A stretch of 64,000 nt of DNA from Gilvibacter sediminis. GTDB lineage: Bacteria; Bacteroidota; Bacteroidia; Flavobacteriales; Flavobacteriaceae. This document shows positions 42,522 through 52,210 of this stretch, one piece after another. Position numbers and translations under genes: made by a program. The stretch lies in the NCBI RefSeq assembly GCF_028561565.1, contig NZ_JAQQTE010000004.1:389017-453016 (forward strand). The letters run 5' to 3'. The notes below the pieces were generated by a model, which was given only the letters and a program-made list of their open reading frames with translations, had not been told where the DNA came from and did no database searches. The stretch's first letter is position 1, and each line of letters starts with the position of its first letter.

Positions 42522-44996
42522 TTATGGACGTCCTTGGAATTCAAAGTCGTCGTCTCCGCCGCCTTGTCTGCCGCGTTGTTGGCGTCTTTTCTGTTGATTG
42601 AATCTGTAAGTGAATGACATGGTGAATTGTCTTTCCCTCCACTGGAATTCACTTTCTTGGGTAAAGGTAGGGGTGTTGGTCTCACTGATTCGCTTACGGC
42701 TGTTGAACAGATCACGAACGTTGAAACCTAGTGTTGCATTGTCGTTAAACAGATCTTTAGCGAACGCTAAATCAATGGATAAAATCCCTTTATTTCTGGT
42801 CTGAGCATCCTCACGCGGTCCGCGATAAAACGCATTGGTCTGCCAATCGATCTTAGCTGGTAAAGTTACTTTAGAGGAGAAGCGTGCAAACCAGCTGGTG
42901 TTATCTGCACTAAAGTCAGTACCGTTGAATTCTCCCTCAGTGACAAATCGGAAGAAATTGAAACTACCGTTCAAGCGTAACCATTTGGTCGGATTGTAAA
43001 GCACACCAGCTTCTGCACCAAAGCGCTCGTTGGTTGCCAAGTTAATAGGAATGGTACGCACAACCGGTACGCCGTTTGGAGTAACGTCTCCCGTGTTTTC
43101 TCGAATAAACTGAAAGGCATCCGTCTCGTATTGGTAGTAGACAGAACTGGTCAGGGTCAGCTTTTCCCAACGCTTCAAATACCCAAGATCAAAAGCAGAG
43201 GCAAAGGCAGGGTTCAATCCTGGATTCCCTTGAAAGATGTTAGCTTCACTAGATCGAGAAGGGAAGGGATTCACAAAGAAACCACGCGGTCTGTTGATTC
43301 TTCGGTTATATCCAAAGGTGATGTTCTCACTTTCTCCCAATTCATAAATGAGGTTTACCGTAGGGAAGAGTCCGTCAAAGGTTTCGTCAAAATCCACATC
43401 AAAGTCATCTCCAACAGTGGGATCTATTTCTGTCACCGCTCCTTGTTGACGTGTAGATTCGTAACGCAATCCTAAAAGGAAGGAGAACTTTCCAAATTTA
43501 TTCCCGTATTGGGAGTAGATGGCGTTCACATCTTGCTGAAAGGTAAATACGTTAGACAGATTTCCATTGCGCTCAAAGACGCCGCTAGTACCCACTTCTT
43601 CTAAAACTTGAAAGTCGGTCACGGTTTCTCTGAATTGTCCGCGATATCCTGCCTCAAATTGGGCATTTTCCCCAATAGGCAACACATAATCTGCTTGGAT
43701 CAAGTAGTTGTCGCGAGATTCATCTGTGGTAATGTCTTCTGCGGGTAAGGTCTCTGGATCAGGGAAGGCCGCGCGCTCTTCAATAAAGTTAGAGGCTTCC
43801 TCAGTGCGCTTATCGTATTGCAGGTCCACAGCAAGGTTGTGACCATTGTCATCAAAGTTGTTGGTGTAGTTTAAAGCGACTTGGTAACTATCGCCAATCT
43901 CGTTTTCGTTCTCAATACGCTCGGTTTGCTCCGCCAAAGTGTTGGACGCGTCAAACTCATCTGTAAAGTTTCCGGTTCTGTCGTCATCATTACCGGTACG
44001 GTAAAAACCAGAGGCGGTAATGGTTGAACGATCCGTTAAATTATAAGTTATTCCCAGGTTAGTGGTAATTCCTCTGCGAATGCGGTCAATGTCGCGATCT
44101 TCAATTACCGTAGGGTTTTCAATACCGTCAATATCAAAGTCATTTCTAAAAAAACCATTTCCTGGAGATTCTTGATATCGAACCGAGGTCGTATTGAAAA
44201 TGTTGAATTTCTTTTGGCGGTAGTTGATGTTTCCAGTAAGACTGGCACCCCAAGGGAAACCTACATTAGAAATGATAGATCCATTAAATCCTAAGTTCTT
44301 ATCTTTTTTAAGTACGATATTGATGATCCCAGCAGATCCTTCTGCATCATAACGCGCCGAAGGGGAGGTGATCACCTCTACGCGCTCAATGGTCTCTGCA
44401 GGCAATTGACGCAAAGCATCCGTGTTTCCGAATCCTGCAAGCGCACTTGGGCGCCCGTTGATCAAGATCTGTACATTTCCATTACCACGCAGGTTGATGG
44501 CTCCATCCACATCTACGGTCACCGAAGGGACATTATTAAGGGCGTCACTTACAGTTGCTCCACTGGTGGTAAGGTCTTTACCGATATTATAGATCTTTTT
44601 ATCTAAACGAACCACAACTTCCGTGGTCTCTGCAGTTACCACCACCTCATCTAAACTGGCGGCATCCAAGGCCATTCTTACTGGCGGCAGCTCTGTGGTC
44701 TTGTTCACCAGAACATTTTCTTTTCGAACCGTTTTGTAGGAGATATAATCATATTGAACGGTGTAGACGCCTTCAGGAACAGAAATAGAATATTTACCGT
44801 CAATCTCTGTAATTCCGCCAGCAACCAGGTCATTGGTGGCATTAAAAAAGGAAACTGTGGCAAATTCAAGCGGTTGCCCGGTTTGCTCATCTACAATAGA
44901 ACCTTTTACGGTGTAATTTCTTGCATTGGCCTGCCCAAAAGTGAAGGGAATCACAAATAGAATAAGGGCAAGCGTGGTTAGTGCTTTTAGCTGCAT
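42522..44996 (-). CDS. TonB-dependent outer-membrane receptor (OMP_b-brl_3 type)
   Basis: Outer-membrane protein of 824 aa. Signal peptide 1-21 (TFGQ), a carboxypeptidase-like regulatory beta domain (about 25-110, YTVKGSIVDEQTGQPLEFAT), a TonB plug (about 125-220, including LRGNGNVQILINGRPSAL and VEVITSPSARYDAEGSAGII), then a long beta barrel ending FTMSFTYRFNQQKRRQQRG. The barrel is followed by a short Gly/Asp-rich tail, so the C-terminus is not the usual aromatic. Family members often lack a SusD partner and are widespread in Bacteroidota; substrate is unknown. A near-consensus -7 element (TAACTTCG) lies upstream. Confidence 0.94.
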   Translation of the reverse strand: MQLKALTTLALILFVIPFTFGQANARNYTVKGSIVDEQTGQPLEFATVSFFNATNDLVAGGITEIDGKYSISVPEGVYTVQYDYISYKTVRKENVLVNKTTELPPVRMALDAASLDEVVVTAETTEVVVRLDKKIYNIGKDLTTSGATVSDALNNVPSVTVDVDGAINLRGNGNVQILINGRPSALAGFGNTDALRQLPAETIERVEVITSPSARYDAEGSAGIINIVLKKDKNLGFNGSIISNVGFPWGASLTGNINYRQKKFNIFNTTSVRYQESPGNGFFRNDFDIDGIENPTVIEDRDIDRIRRGITTNLGITYNLTDRSTITASGFYRTGNDDDRTGNFTDEFDASNTLAEQTERIENENEIGDSYQVALNYTNNFDDNGHNLAVDLQYDKRTEEASNFIEERAAFPDPETLPAEDITTDESRDNYLIQADYVLPIGENAQFEAGYRGQFRETVTDFQVLEEVGTSGVFERNGNLSNVFTFQQDVNAIYSQYGNKFGKFSFLLGLRYESTRQQGAVTEIDPTVGDDFDVDFDETFDGLFPTVNLIYELGESENITFGYNRRINRPRGFFVNPFPSRSSEANIFQGNPGLNPAFASAFDLGYLKRWEKLTLTSSVYYQYETDAFQFIRENTGDVTPNGVPVVRTIPINLATNERFGAEAGVLYNPTKWLRLNGSFNFFRFVTEGEFNGTDFSADNTSWFARFSSKVTLPAKIDWQTNAFYRGPREDAQTRNKGILSIDLAFAKDLFNDNATLGFNVRDLFNSRKRISETNTPTFTQESEFQWRERQFTMSFTYRFNQQKRRQQRGRQGGGDDDFEFQGRP

Positions 44997-45053
44997 TGGG
45001 TAATTTTTTGGCGAAGTTAGACCTATATATCCCGCAGCTTCCCTAAGGTTATG

Positions 45054-45419
45054 TTAATCTTGTTTAAGAATTTGCAAAAAAGCTTCGGCAGCTTCTAGAG
45101 GTCTTCCCACCACAGCAGCATCAGATGTACTTAAAATAGGACGTTCTATTAATTTTGGTTCTGTGATCATGGCCTTGATCAAATCAGCTTCAGACAATTC
45201 CTTGCCTTTGTAGTCTGCTTTCCAGACGGCTTCTCCCTTGCGGATCAATTCCACCGCAGTCATTCCCAATTTATCTATAAGCGCCTTTAGTTCCTGCTCA
45301 GAAAGCGGATCGGTCAAATACAATCTTATGTCATGAGAAATACCGCTAGACTCTAATAATTGCAAGGCTTCTCTAGATTTTCTACAACGCGGGTTATGAT
45401 ATATGGTGATCATGGACAT
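45054..45419 (-). CDS. ArsC/Spx family protein (arsenate reductase-like)
   Basis: Cytoplasmic thioredoxin-fold protein of 121 aa. MITIYHNPRCRKSREALQLL (from residue 3) has one catalytic-type Cys with following Arg as in glutaredoxin-dependent arsenate reductases; LTDPLSEQELKALIDKLGM and the family end ERPILSTSDAAVVGRPLEA (about 90-110) follow, with the ERPI/RP pair. Reduction of arsenate is the usual assignment, though many Bacteroidota members have unknown substrates. It may start at ATG 45419 or 45413; the former overlaps the gene upstream by 26 bases. Confidence 0.92.
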   Translation of the reverse strand: MSMITIYHNPRCRKSREALQLLESSGISHDIRLYLTDPLSEQELKALIDKLGMTAVELIRKGEAVWKADYKGKELSEADLIKAMITEPKLIERPILSTSDAAVVGRPLEAAEAFLQILKQD

Positions 45420-45903
45420 AAGGTTTAATTAAAGCTTCAAGTTCTAAGGTGTAATCGTGCTGCAGGTCTTCATGCAGCTTTCCTATTTTTTGTTCGATCT
45501 GATTGATCTGTCTCCAAAAAATATTGGTCAAGACTTTGTTTTCAAAGATAGATGGTCTGATCTCGGTTAGACGATAACAAAAATGCATCAAGAGCTCAAC
45601 AGCAGTTTCATTCTTATTTGAATAACGAATAAATCGACGAAGCTCGCGAAGAATCTTGCGAACACTCTTTTTAATATAATAATGCGATTGCGTATTGATG
45701 GATTCAAAACTGGTATCCATATCGGCTTGTAAGGCGGAAATATACTGTTCTTCGTCCTCAGCATCAAAGAGCAAATAACTGAGCATTTCCTTGTTGTCAC
45801 GCTTAAAACGACCCAGTTCCAAACACAGTTGGATCAAGGCTTCTCGATCTTGGAGCTGCAACTCTTTTTTAATTTGCGATAAGGGCTGTGGTTTAAGACC
45901 CAT
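45394..45903 (-). CDS. Hypothetical helical cytoplasmic protein
   Basis: Unrecognised protein of 169 aa, nearly all helical, without signal peptide or membrane helix. Dense in charged residues and Gln (KKELQLQDREALIQLCLELG; YYIKKSVRKILRELRRFI; EIRPSIFENKVLTNIFWRQI). A TPR-free, HEAT-like or bundle fold is possible. It sits between the PfkB kinase gene and the arsC-type gene; ATG 45903 leaves a 10-base gap after the kinase stop, whereas the upstream possible start at 45945 would overlap the kinase by 32 bases. The 3' end overlaps the next gene by 26 bases. Part of the prfB operon. Confidence 0.78.
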   Translation of the reverse strand: MGLKPQPLSQIKKELQLQDREALIQLCLELGRFKRDNKEMLSYLLFDAEDEEQYISALQADMDTSFESINTQSHYYIKKSVRKILRELRRFIRYSNKNETAVELLMHFCYRLTEIRPSIFENKVLTNIFWRQINQIEQKIGKLHEDLQHDYTLELEALIKPYVHDHHIS

Positions 45904-45913
45904 AAAAGAAATC

Positions 45914-46900
45914 TTATTGCGCTTTACCTGAGATATGCCCGGCAACGATCATCGCGTCAGTCTCCGCCAAAGAACGAAACACTTCAAAAGTCTTTCCCTG
46001 AGTGCGCTGGGCGCCCATCGCATTGCCGTATTGGGCTGCTTTTACATAGGCTGTGTCTTCTTCTAAAAGACCAAAGGCTATTCCGCCGGCAAAAGAATCT
46101 CCACATCCTGTGGTATCTACCACGTGATCTACAATTACAGGTGATACATGTTGAGCATGCACCGCTCCGTCTTTAAGGGTGTAAACCATAACGCCGCGGC
46201 TGTCTAAGGTGACGTAAAGTGACTTTAATCCGTGACTCAGGCAGTGTGCAGCAAACTCAGGCAATTGCGATTCACTCATGGCGTCATGAGCAGCGAGTTC
46301 TCCTAGGTCATATTCGTTTTTAAACCAACTGCAGTTGGCCTCTTCTAAATTCATCTTCAATACATCGATATACGGCAACCAACGGTCCCGATCTACCCAG
46401 AACTTGGTCACACGGTCTCCGCGATGGGTTAGGGCAGTAGTAGGTCCGTGCGCATCAAAGACCACGGTGGCTTCGCTGTTGTTCTTTATGTACTGTAAGG
46501 TCTCCAAAGGAACTTCAAAATCGGTTACGGGAACACAAACAAATACGTCGCAATCCAGCAAAGGTTCAACGTCTTCAGGCGTAATTGGCGGCATGAAGGC
46601 TGTTTGTTTTTCCTTCCGATTATTCTGATCCAAAAATTGCAACTGGATCACATCTCCTTGATCTTGCGCATCGGATATATAATCTGTATTGATATTGGCA
46701 TAAGGGGCTAACACATCCAAAACCCCTTGATAATCGGCCTTGCGAACATGAGTTACTGGATAGACCACCCCTTGATCACCTAACAGGCGAGAGAGTGCGA
46801 TTGCCGTGTGGGTGGCCGCACCGTATTTCTGAATGACCTCACCGTGGTGAGTAACGATGTGATCCCTTGGGATGGGTCCTAAAACTGCAATTTTATACAT
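45914..46900 (-). CDS. PfkB-family carbohydrate kinase
   Basis: Ribokinase-like sugar or nucleoside kinase of 328 aa. The N-terminal IAVLGPIPRDHIVTHHGE (residues 4-21) and the anion-hole/catalytic segment VDTTGCGDSFAGGIAFGLLE (about 262-281) with the catalytic Asp in GCGD are present (most members have GAGD). AVVFDAHGPTTALTHRGD is in the middle. Substrate not deduced. It follows prfB after 2 bases and is surely cotranscribed. Confidence 0.9.
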   Translation of the reverse strand: MYKIAVLGPIPRDHIVTHHGEVIQKYGAATHTAIALSRLLGDQGVVYPVTHVRKADYQGVLDVLAPYANINTDYISDAQDQGDVIQLQFLDQNNRKEKQTAFMPPITPEDVEPLLDCDVFVCVPVTDFEVPLETLQYIKNNSEATVVFDAHGPTTALTHRGDRVTKFWVDRDRWLPYIDVLKMNLEEANCSWFKNEYDLGELAAHDAMSESQLPEFAAHCLSHGLKSLYVTLDSRGVMVYTLKDGAVHAQHVSPVIVDHVVDTTGCGDSFAGGIAFGLLEEDTAYVKAAQYGNAMGAQRTQGKTFEVFRSLAETDAMIVAGHISGKAQ

Positions 46901-46902
46901 AA

Positions 46903-48010
46903 CTATAGTTCGTCTGCCGGTTTCTCCTGCCCGGTCATCATTAAATATTCTTTTAAAAACTCGTCCAAAGCGCCGTCCAATACTGCATCAGTGTTACCGG
47001 TCTCATAATTGGTGCGCACGTCTTTGATCAATTTATAAGGATGCAGCACATAATTTCTGATCTGCGATCCCCATTCAATAGCCTTCTTTTCTGATTCGAT
47101 CTGATCTCTGGCCGCTTGTCTCTTTCTGAGTTCTATCTCGTACAACTGCGATTTAAGCATTTGCATGGCTTTCTCCCGATTCTCTAACTGTGAACGTGTT
47201 TCACTATTGTGGATCACAATTCCAGAAGGATGGTGCGTCAAGATGGCCTTGGTTTCAACCTTGTTCACATTTTGACCACCGGCACCGCTAGATCGGGCAA
47301 AATCCCAACTGATGTCCGCAGGATTGATGTCGATCTCTATGCTGTCGTCTGCCAAAGGATAAACATATACAGAAGCAAAACTGGTGTGGCGTTTAGCATT
47401 GCTATCAAAAGGGGAGATGCGCACCAAACGGTGTACACCGTTCTCACTTTTTAGCCAGCCAAAACCGTATTCTCCGTCAATTTCTAAAGTTACTGTTTTG
47501 ATCCCAGCCACATCGCCCGGTTGAAAATTGAGCTCTTTGACCTTGAATCCTTTTTTCTCCGCCCACATCAAATACATGCGCATAAGCATCTGCGCCCAGT
47601 CGCAACTTTCCGTTCCACCAGCACCTGCGGTAATTTGCAAGACGGCGCTCATGTCGTCACCTTCATCGCTCATCATATTTCTGAACTCCAGGCTTTCCGT
47701 GGCTTCTTGGGCTTTTGTAAAGGCAGTGTCCACCTGCTCTTGGGTAGCTTCGTCCTCTTTGTAGAATTCCATGAGAACCTCGGCTTCATCAATTAGGGTG
47801 ACGGCTTCTTCAAAGTCGCTGACCCATTTTTTTTGGCCCCGAAGTTTCTTCATAAAGACTTCTGCTTCCTTGGGATTGTTCCAGAAGTTAGGATCGAAGG
47901 TCTTTTCTTCGTCATTCGCTATAATGACACGCTTTCCGGCAATGTCAAAGATACCTCCTTAACGCATCCTGGCGCTCTCTAAGATCTTTGATCTGATCTG
48001 TTGTAGTCAT
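46903..48010 (-). CDS. prfB: Peptide chain release factor 2, programmed +1 frameshift
   Basis: Recognises UAA and UGA stop codons and releases the peptide. The gene is read in two frames: codons 1-21 from ATG 48010 to CTT (47948), then an in-frame TGA at 47945-47947, and after skipping one T the main frame continues with GAC at 47946 to the stop at 46903 (368 aa in all). The shift site CTTTGAC is preceded by an AGGAGG Shine-Dalgarno-like stretch at 3-4 bases, exactly as in other bacterial prfB genes. The main part has the SPF codon-recognition loop (RISPFDSNAKRHTSFASV) and the catalytic GGQ in SSGAGGQNVNKVETKA. The gene regulates itself through RF2 availability. Confidence 0.97.
47944..47962 (-). 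promoter_or_regulatory. prfB programmed +1 frameshift site
   Basis: On the minus strand: AGGAGG, TAT, then CTT TGA C. Low RF2 slows termination at TGA and allows slip of the peptidyl-tRNA from CTT to TTT, so RF2 level controls its own synthesis. The internal SD-like sequence stimulates the shift. Confidence 0.95.
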
Positions 48011-48028
48011 ACTTGCTTGTTAGTCATA

Positions 48029-48036
48029 CAAAAATA
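48029..48036 (-). promoter_or_regulatory. -7 promoter element for the prfB operon
   Basis: TATTTTTG on the minus strand, matching TAnnTTTG, with a short leader to ATG 48010. Confidence 0.6.
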
Positions 48037-48101
48037 GAACTTCAAGGTCTGCGATGAAACAATTTTGACGTATTTTTATGCCTCTAGCAAACCAAAATCT
48101 T

Positions 48102-50516
48102 ATGAAGCGATTGATTTGCCTCTTGGCAATTGTATGTTGTATCTCCCCAGTAAATTCTCAATTCTTAGAAAAACAGGAAGACCTACAAGCCTTCAAAGGC
48201 TTCTTCGATTTTCATTACAGCTCCAAAGCGGGTGCCATTTACCTAGAAGTTGATAAACTCGATCAGGAGTTTTTATACGTGCATTCGTTGACTTCGGGTC
48301 TGGGTTCTAATGACATTGGACTAGACCGCGGGCAATTGGGTGATGGTGTTATTGTAAAGTTCATCAAATCGGGCAATAAACTGTTATTGCTGCAACCCAA
48401 TCAAGATTACAGAGCCGTTACGGATAATGAAGCAGAGCGTAAATCCGTAGAGCAGGCCTTTGCTAAATCTGTTTTGTTTGGCTTTGATATTAAAGAAACC
48501 ACTAAGAGCGGTAGTTATGTGATCGATCTAACTCCTTTCTTAATGCAAGATACTCATGGCGTAGCTCAACGCCTAGCACGCGCTAAGGAAGGAAAGTACA
48601 GCTTGGACAAAACTCGCAATGTACTTTGGATGGAACGCACCAAGGCTTTCCCTAAGAATGTGGAATTTGAAGCCATGTTGACTTTTAAAGGGCAACCCAC
48701 AGGTAGAAATGTGAGCAGTGTAGCACCGGATGCCAGTGCATTGACCGTGATCCAGCACCACAGTTTTGTACAATTACCAGATGACGGCTATTCACCTAGA
48801 TCTTTTGATCCGCGCAGTGGAGCTATTCACAGATCGTATTTAGATTATTCCACGCCTATTTGGGAACCGATCCGCAAACGAATGGTTGTTAGACACCGCT
48901 TAGAGAAGAAGAATCCTAACGCTGCGGTAAGTGAGGCTGTTGAACCTATAATATACTATTTAGATCCAGGGACTCCTGAGCCGGTACGGTCTGCGCTTTT
49001 AGAAGGCGGTCGTTGGTGGAATCAGGCCTTTGAGGCTATTGGTTATAAAGATGCATTCCAAGTGAAGATCCTCCCAGAGGATGCGGATCCTATGGACCTG
49101 CGCTACAATATGATCCAATGGGTCCACCGATCCACGCGTGGTTGGAGTTATGGAGCGAGCATAGTAGATCCACGTACTGGTGAGATTTTGAAAGGACACG
49201 TAAGTCTGGGTAGTTTGAGAATTCGACAGGACTTTATGATCGCGCAGGCTTTGATGAATCAGCCCTTTGCAAATAGTGATGACAATTACCAGCCCATGCT
49301 AGAAATGGCCTTGGCCAGAATCAGACAGCTTTCGGCTCATGAAATAGGGCATACCTTAGGTTTTGCCCACAATTTTGCAGCCAGCCCTACAGGACGCGCC
49401 AGTGTAATGGATTATCCGCATCCACTCTTAAGAATGAAGAACGGACAGTTAGACATCAGCAATGCTTATGATACAGGTATAGGCGTTTGGGATAAGGTCA
49501 CTGTGGCTTATTCCTATGGAGATCCAGCGGCGGGTCAATCAGAGAAAGACTATTTAAATCAAGTTTTAGCGCAGGCGCAAAAAGACGGTTTACAATTCAT
49601 ATCAGACAGCGATGCCCGTGCTCAAGGAGGAGCTCACGCTTATGCGCACCTTTGGGATAACGGAGAAGACGCCGTTAAAGAATTAGAAGAGGTGTTGAAA
49701 TTGCGTCAGACGGCTATGAATAATTTTTCTGCGGATAACATCCGCAGCGGAGAACCATTAACGGTACTTGAAGATGTTTTTGTACCGCTGTATTTCTTCC
49801 ACCGCTACCAAACAGAGGCTGCAGTAAAGCTAATCGGTGGCTTAAATTACAACTACTCGGTTAAAGATGATGGCAATTTGATTCAGGAGGTAGTGAGTAA
49901 AAAGGAGCAATTGAAGGCACTACAGGCCATGATGGAGACCCTAAAGCCCGAAAACTTGGTGATTCCTGAGCATGTTTTAGAGCTTTTCCCGCCGCGTGCT
50001 TTTGGGTATTGGAGGGATCGTGAATCTTTTAAAGGAAAGACTGGAGTGGCTTTTGACCCTGTTGGCGCTGCTACAACTGCTGCAGACTTCACTTTGGGGC
50101 TTTTGTTGCACCCAGAGCGTGCAAATCGATTGAACCAGCAATGGGCTATGAATAGCAAAAATGCCAGCTTTTTGGATATTATGAATTATCTGAGTGCACA
50201 AATCATCTCAGTTTACCAATTCGACACTGAATACGAGGCGGAAATCTCTAAAGCCGTTAAGCACCGCGTTATTCAACATATGATGAACTTGGCCATGGAC
50301 ACAAGAACAACTCCAAGTGTCAAGGCACTTGTGCTGAGCTTCTTGACATCCAATCAAGAGGTTTTGACAGAAGAGGGCAGTTTGTTCTCTCAGTTCTTAG
50401 CACTTGAAATTAAAAACTTCATGGAAGACCCGGACGAATACAAGCCGCAATCGGCTCCGACAATTCCTGATGGAAGTCCGATTGGGAGCTTTCAGTGTTC
50501 GCACAATCAAGAATAG
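48102..50516 (+). CDS. Secreted zinc-dependent metalloprotease (DUF5117/DUF4953 type)
   Basis: Protein of 804 aa with signal peptide (residues 1-21, SPVNSQ). The zinc motif HEIGHTLGFAHNF (about residues 412-424) is the extended HExxHxxGxxH metzincin-like signature, preceded by WVHRSTRGWSYGASIVDPRTGEI-like conserved sequence (about 345-370). Upstream is a DUF5117-like beta domain (RNVLWMERTKAFPKNVEFEA) and downstream a helical DUF4953-type region. Bacteroidota members are periplasmic or outer-membrane-linked proteases of unclear substrate. ATG 48102 is preferred over 48078 as it directly precedes the signal peptide. The next gene follows after 3 bases. Confidence 0.92.
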   Translation: MKRLICLLAIVCCISPVNSQFLEKQEDLQAFKGFFDFHYSSKAGAIYLEVDKLDQEFLYVHSLTSGLGSNDIGLDRGQLGDGVIVKFIKSGNKLLLLQPNQDYRAVTDNEAERKSVEQAFAKSVLFGFDIKETTKSGSYVIDLTPFLMQDTHGVAQRLARAKEGKYSLDKTRNVLWMERTKAFPKNVEFEAMLTFKGQPTGRNVSSVAPDASALTVIQHHSFVQLPDDGYSPRSFDPRSGAIHRSYLDYSTPIWEPIRKRMVVRHRLEKKNPNAAVSEAVEPIIYYLDPGTPEPVRSALLEGGRWWNQAFEAIGYKDAFQVKILPEDADPMDLRYNMIQWVHRSTRGWSYGASIVDPRTGEILKGHVSLGSLRIRQDFMIAQALMNQPFANSDDNYQPMLEMALARIRQLSAHEIGHTLGFAHNFAASPTGRASVMDYPHPLLRMKNGQLDISNAYDTGIGVWDKVTVAYSYGDPAAGQSEKDYLNQVLAQAQKDGLQFISDSDARAQGGAHAYAHLWDNGEDAVKELEEVLKLRQTAMNNFSADNIRSGEPLTVLEDVFVPLYFFHRYQTEAAVKLIGGLNYNYSVKDDGNLIQEVVSKKEQLKALQAMMETLKPENLVIPEHVLELFPPRAFGYWRDRESFKGKTGVAFDPVGAATTAADFTLGLLLHPERANRLNQQWAMNSKNASFLDIMNYLSAQIISVYQFDTEYEAEISKAVKHRVIQHMMNLAMDTRTTPSVKALVLSFLTSNQEVLTEEGSLFSQFLALEIKNFMEDPDEYKPQSAPTIPDGSPIGSFQCSHNQE

Positions 50517-50519
50517 TAG

Positions 50520-51146
50520 ATGAAAAGATTATTATTCATAGGCTTCTTTTTACTGAGTGTAACGTCATTTGCGCAAAACGATGCCCAATACGTGGAAGGC
50601 TTGCTGCGAGATTATGTAGAAGGACTTCAGGCGGATGGAGTGACAGAGATCTTTGTGCGCGCTCATAAATGTGAAGGTAATGTGCAACGCTTTATGCTAC
50701 GCGATGGCAGCTGGTGTACTTCTAACGGAACTTATATAGATACAGCGGTTGTTTACGCTAAGGATGAACAACTCTATTTGACAAAAATTGACAACTGCGG
50801 ATTGTTTAAAGCCGTTAGACTTGAGGACCCAAAGATATTTGCCTTTTACAAAGAACACGAGCAAACCCTCAAAACAGAACGACTTAAAGATTACGATACC
50901 GATGTCCCATATACAGATACCAAATCTAGGACAGCAGTGTACAATTGCCGTTGGGCTTATGTCTTTTTCACAGGAACGGAGACTTTCAACTCGCGTTATG
51001 ACGAGATCCAGTTGACCAATGACATGGAGCATCCCAACAAGAATTACGACTACAACAACAATCATCCGCTGGTAGCTTTAGAGGCGATGGTGGATGCTAC
51101 CTTAAAAGACCTTGAATCCAAAGGCAAACTCAATAGAAAATACTAA
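50520..51146 (+). CDS. Secreted hypothetical protein
   Basis: Protein of 208 aa with signal peptide (1-18, SFAQ). It has no recognised domain. Visible features: five Cys (CEGNV, WCTSN, NCGLF, NCRWA), AYVFFTGTETFNS, and an Asn-rich stretch NKNYDYNNNH near the end. The mixed alpha/beta look and Cys residues suit a periplasmic or secreted protein. It lies 3 bases after the metalloprotease and its stop abuts the threonine aldolase ATG, so these three genes form one operon. Confidence 0.8.
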   Translation: MKRLLFIGFFLLSVTSFAQNDAQYVEGLLRDYVEGLQADGVTEIFVRAHKCEGNVQRFMLRDGSWCTSNGTYIDTAVVYAKDEQLYLTKIDNCGLFKAVRLEDPKIFAFYKEHEQTLKTERLKDYDTDVPYTDTKSRTAVYNCRWAYVFFTGTETFNSRYDEIQLTNDMEHPNKNYDYNNNHPLVALEAMVDATLKDLESKGKLNRKY

Positions 51147-52160
51147 ATGATAGACCTCAGAAGCGATACGGTTACTAAACCGACACCCGGCATGCTTCAG
51201 GCCATTATGGAGGCAGAAGTAGGAGATGATGTGTATAAAGAAGATCCCAGCGCCAATGCCTTGGAGCAGCGCATGGCAGAACTATTCGGTAAGCCCGCTG
51301 CTCTGTTCTTCCCAACAGGAAGTATGGCCAATCAAGCGGCAATCAAATTGCACACTCAACCCGGAGAGCAATTGATTTGCGATAAATACGCGCACGTCTA
51401 TAATTATGAAGGCGGAGGTGTTTCCTTTAATAGTGGGGTTTCCTGCAAGCTTTTAGACGGAACACATGGAAAGATCACTGCAGCTCAAGTAGAGGCAGCG
51501 ATCAATCCTCCTGATTTCTATCACAGCCCGCTCACCACGCTTGTCTGTTTGGAGAACACCACCAATAAAGGAGGAGGAGCTTGCTACGACTTTGATACCA
51601 TTGACGAGATCCGAGCAGTTTGTGACAAACACGGTTTGGGCTTGCATTTAGACGGCGCACGATTGATGAACGCCATTGTTGCTAAAGACCAAGACCCTAA
51701 AGAATTCGGGAAGCGCTTTGACACTCTTACCGTCTGCTTTAGTAAAGGTTTAGGCACTCCTATTGGTACCGTTTTGATCGGCAATCAAGATCTAATGGAC
51801 AATGCGATTCGCGTGCGTAAGGTATTAGGCGGAGGAATGCGCCAAATCGGTTATATGGCGGCAGCCTGTCTTTACGCCTTAGATCATCATGTGGAGCGTT
51901 TGGCAGAAGACCATCAAAAAGCAAAAGAAATAGGGGAGGTTTTACAGAGCTTACCTCAAGTAAAGAAGGTTGCACCCGTGGAGACTAATATTGTGATCTT
52001 TCATGTGGAAGATGAATCGGCCTTTTTAAAAGCTATGGATGACCACAATATAATAGTGAGTAATATGGGGCAAGGAGCATTACGTGTGGTGACGCATTTG
52101 GATTATTCCGACAGTATGCACCAAGAGTTCTTGAAAGTCCTCAGAAAAACATTAGCATAA
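51147..52160 (+). CDS. ltaE: Low-specificity L-threonine aldolase
   Basis: PLP enzyme of fold type I, 337 aa, splitting L-threonine or allo-threonine to glycine and acetaldehyde. Starts IDLRSDTVTKPTPGMLQAIM, then GDDVYKEDPSANALE (residues about 27-41), FFPTGSMANQAAI (PLP-phosphate site), HLDGARLMNA (about 165-174) and the PLP lysine in CFSKGLGTPIGTVLIG (about 193-208). It is the last gene of the operon with the protease and hypothetical; start codon abuts the previous stop. Strong terminator follows. Confidence 0.95.
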   Translation: MIDLRSDTVTKPTPGMLQAIMEAEVGDDVYKEDPSANALEQRMAELFGKPAALFFPTGSMANQAAIKLHTQPGEQLICDKYAHVYNYEGGGVSFNSGVSCKLLDGTHGKITAAQVEAAINPPDFYHSPLTTLVCLENTTNKGGGACYDFDTIDEIRAVCDKHGLGLHLDGARLMNAIVAKDQDPKEFGKRFDTLTVCFSKGLGTPIGTVLIGNQDLMDNAIRVRKVLGGGMRQIGYMAAACLYALDHHVERLAEDHQKAKEIGEVLQSLPQVKKVAPVETNIVIFHVEDESAFLKAMDDHNIIVSNMGQGALRVVTHLDYSDSMHQEFLKVLRKTLA

Positions 52161-52163
52161 AAA

Positions 52164-52187
52164 AAAGCCCTGCAATTGCGGGGCTTT
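52164..52187. terminator. Bidirectional terminator between ltaE and the DUF1508 gene
   Basis: Stem AAAGCCC / GGGGCTTT with central TGCAATTGC (itself palindromic), A-run before it. Confidence 0.85.
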
Positions 52188-52210
52188 GATCTTTTAAAGG
52201 ACGTTTGGAT

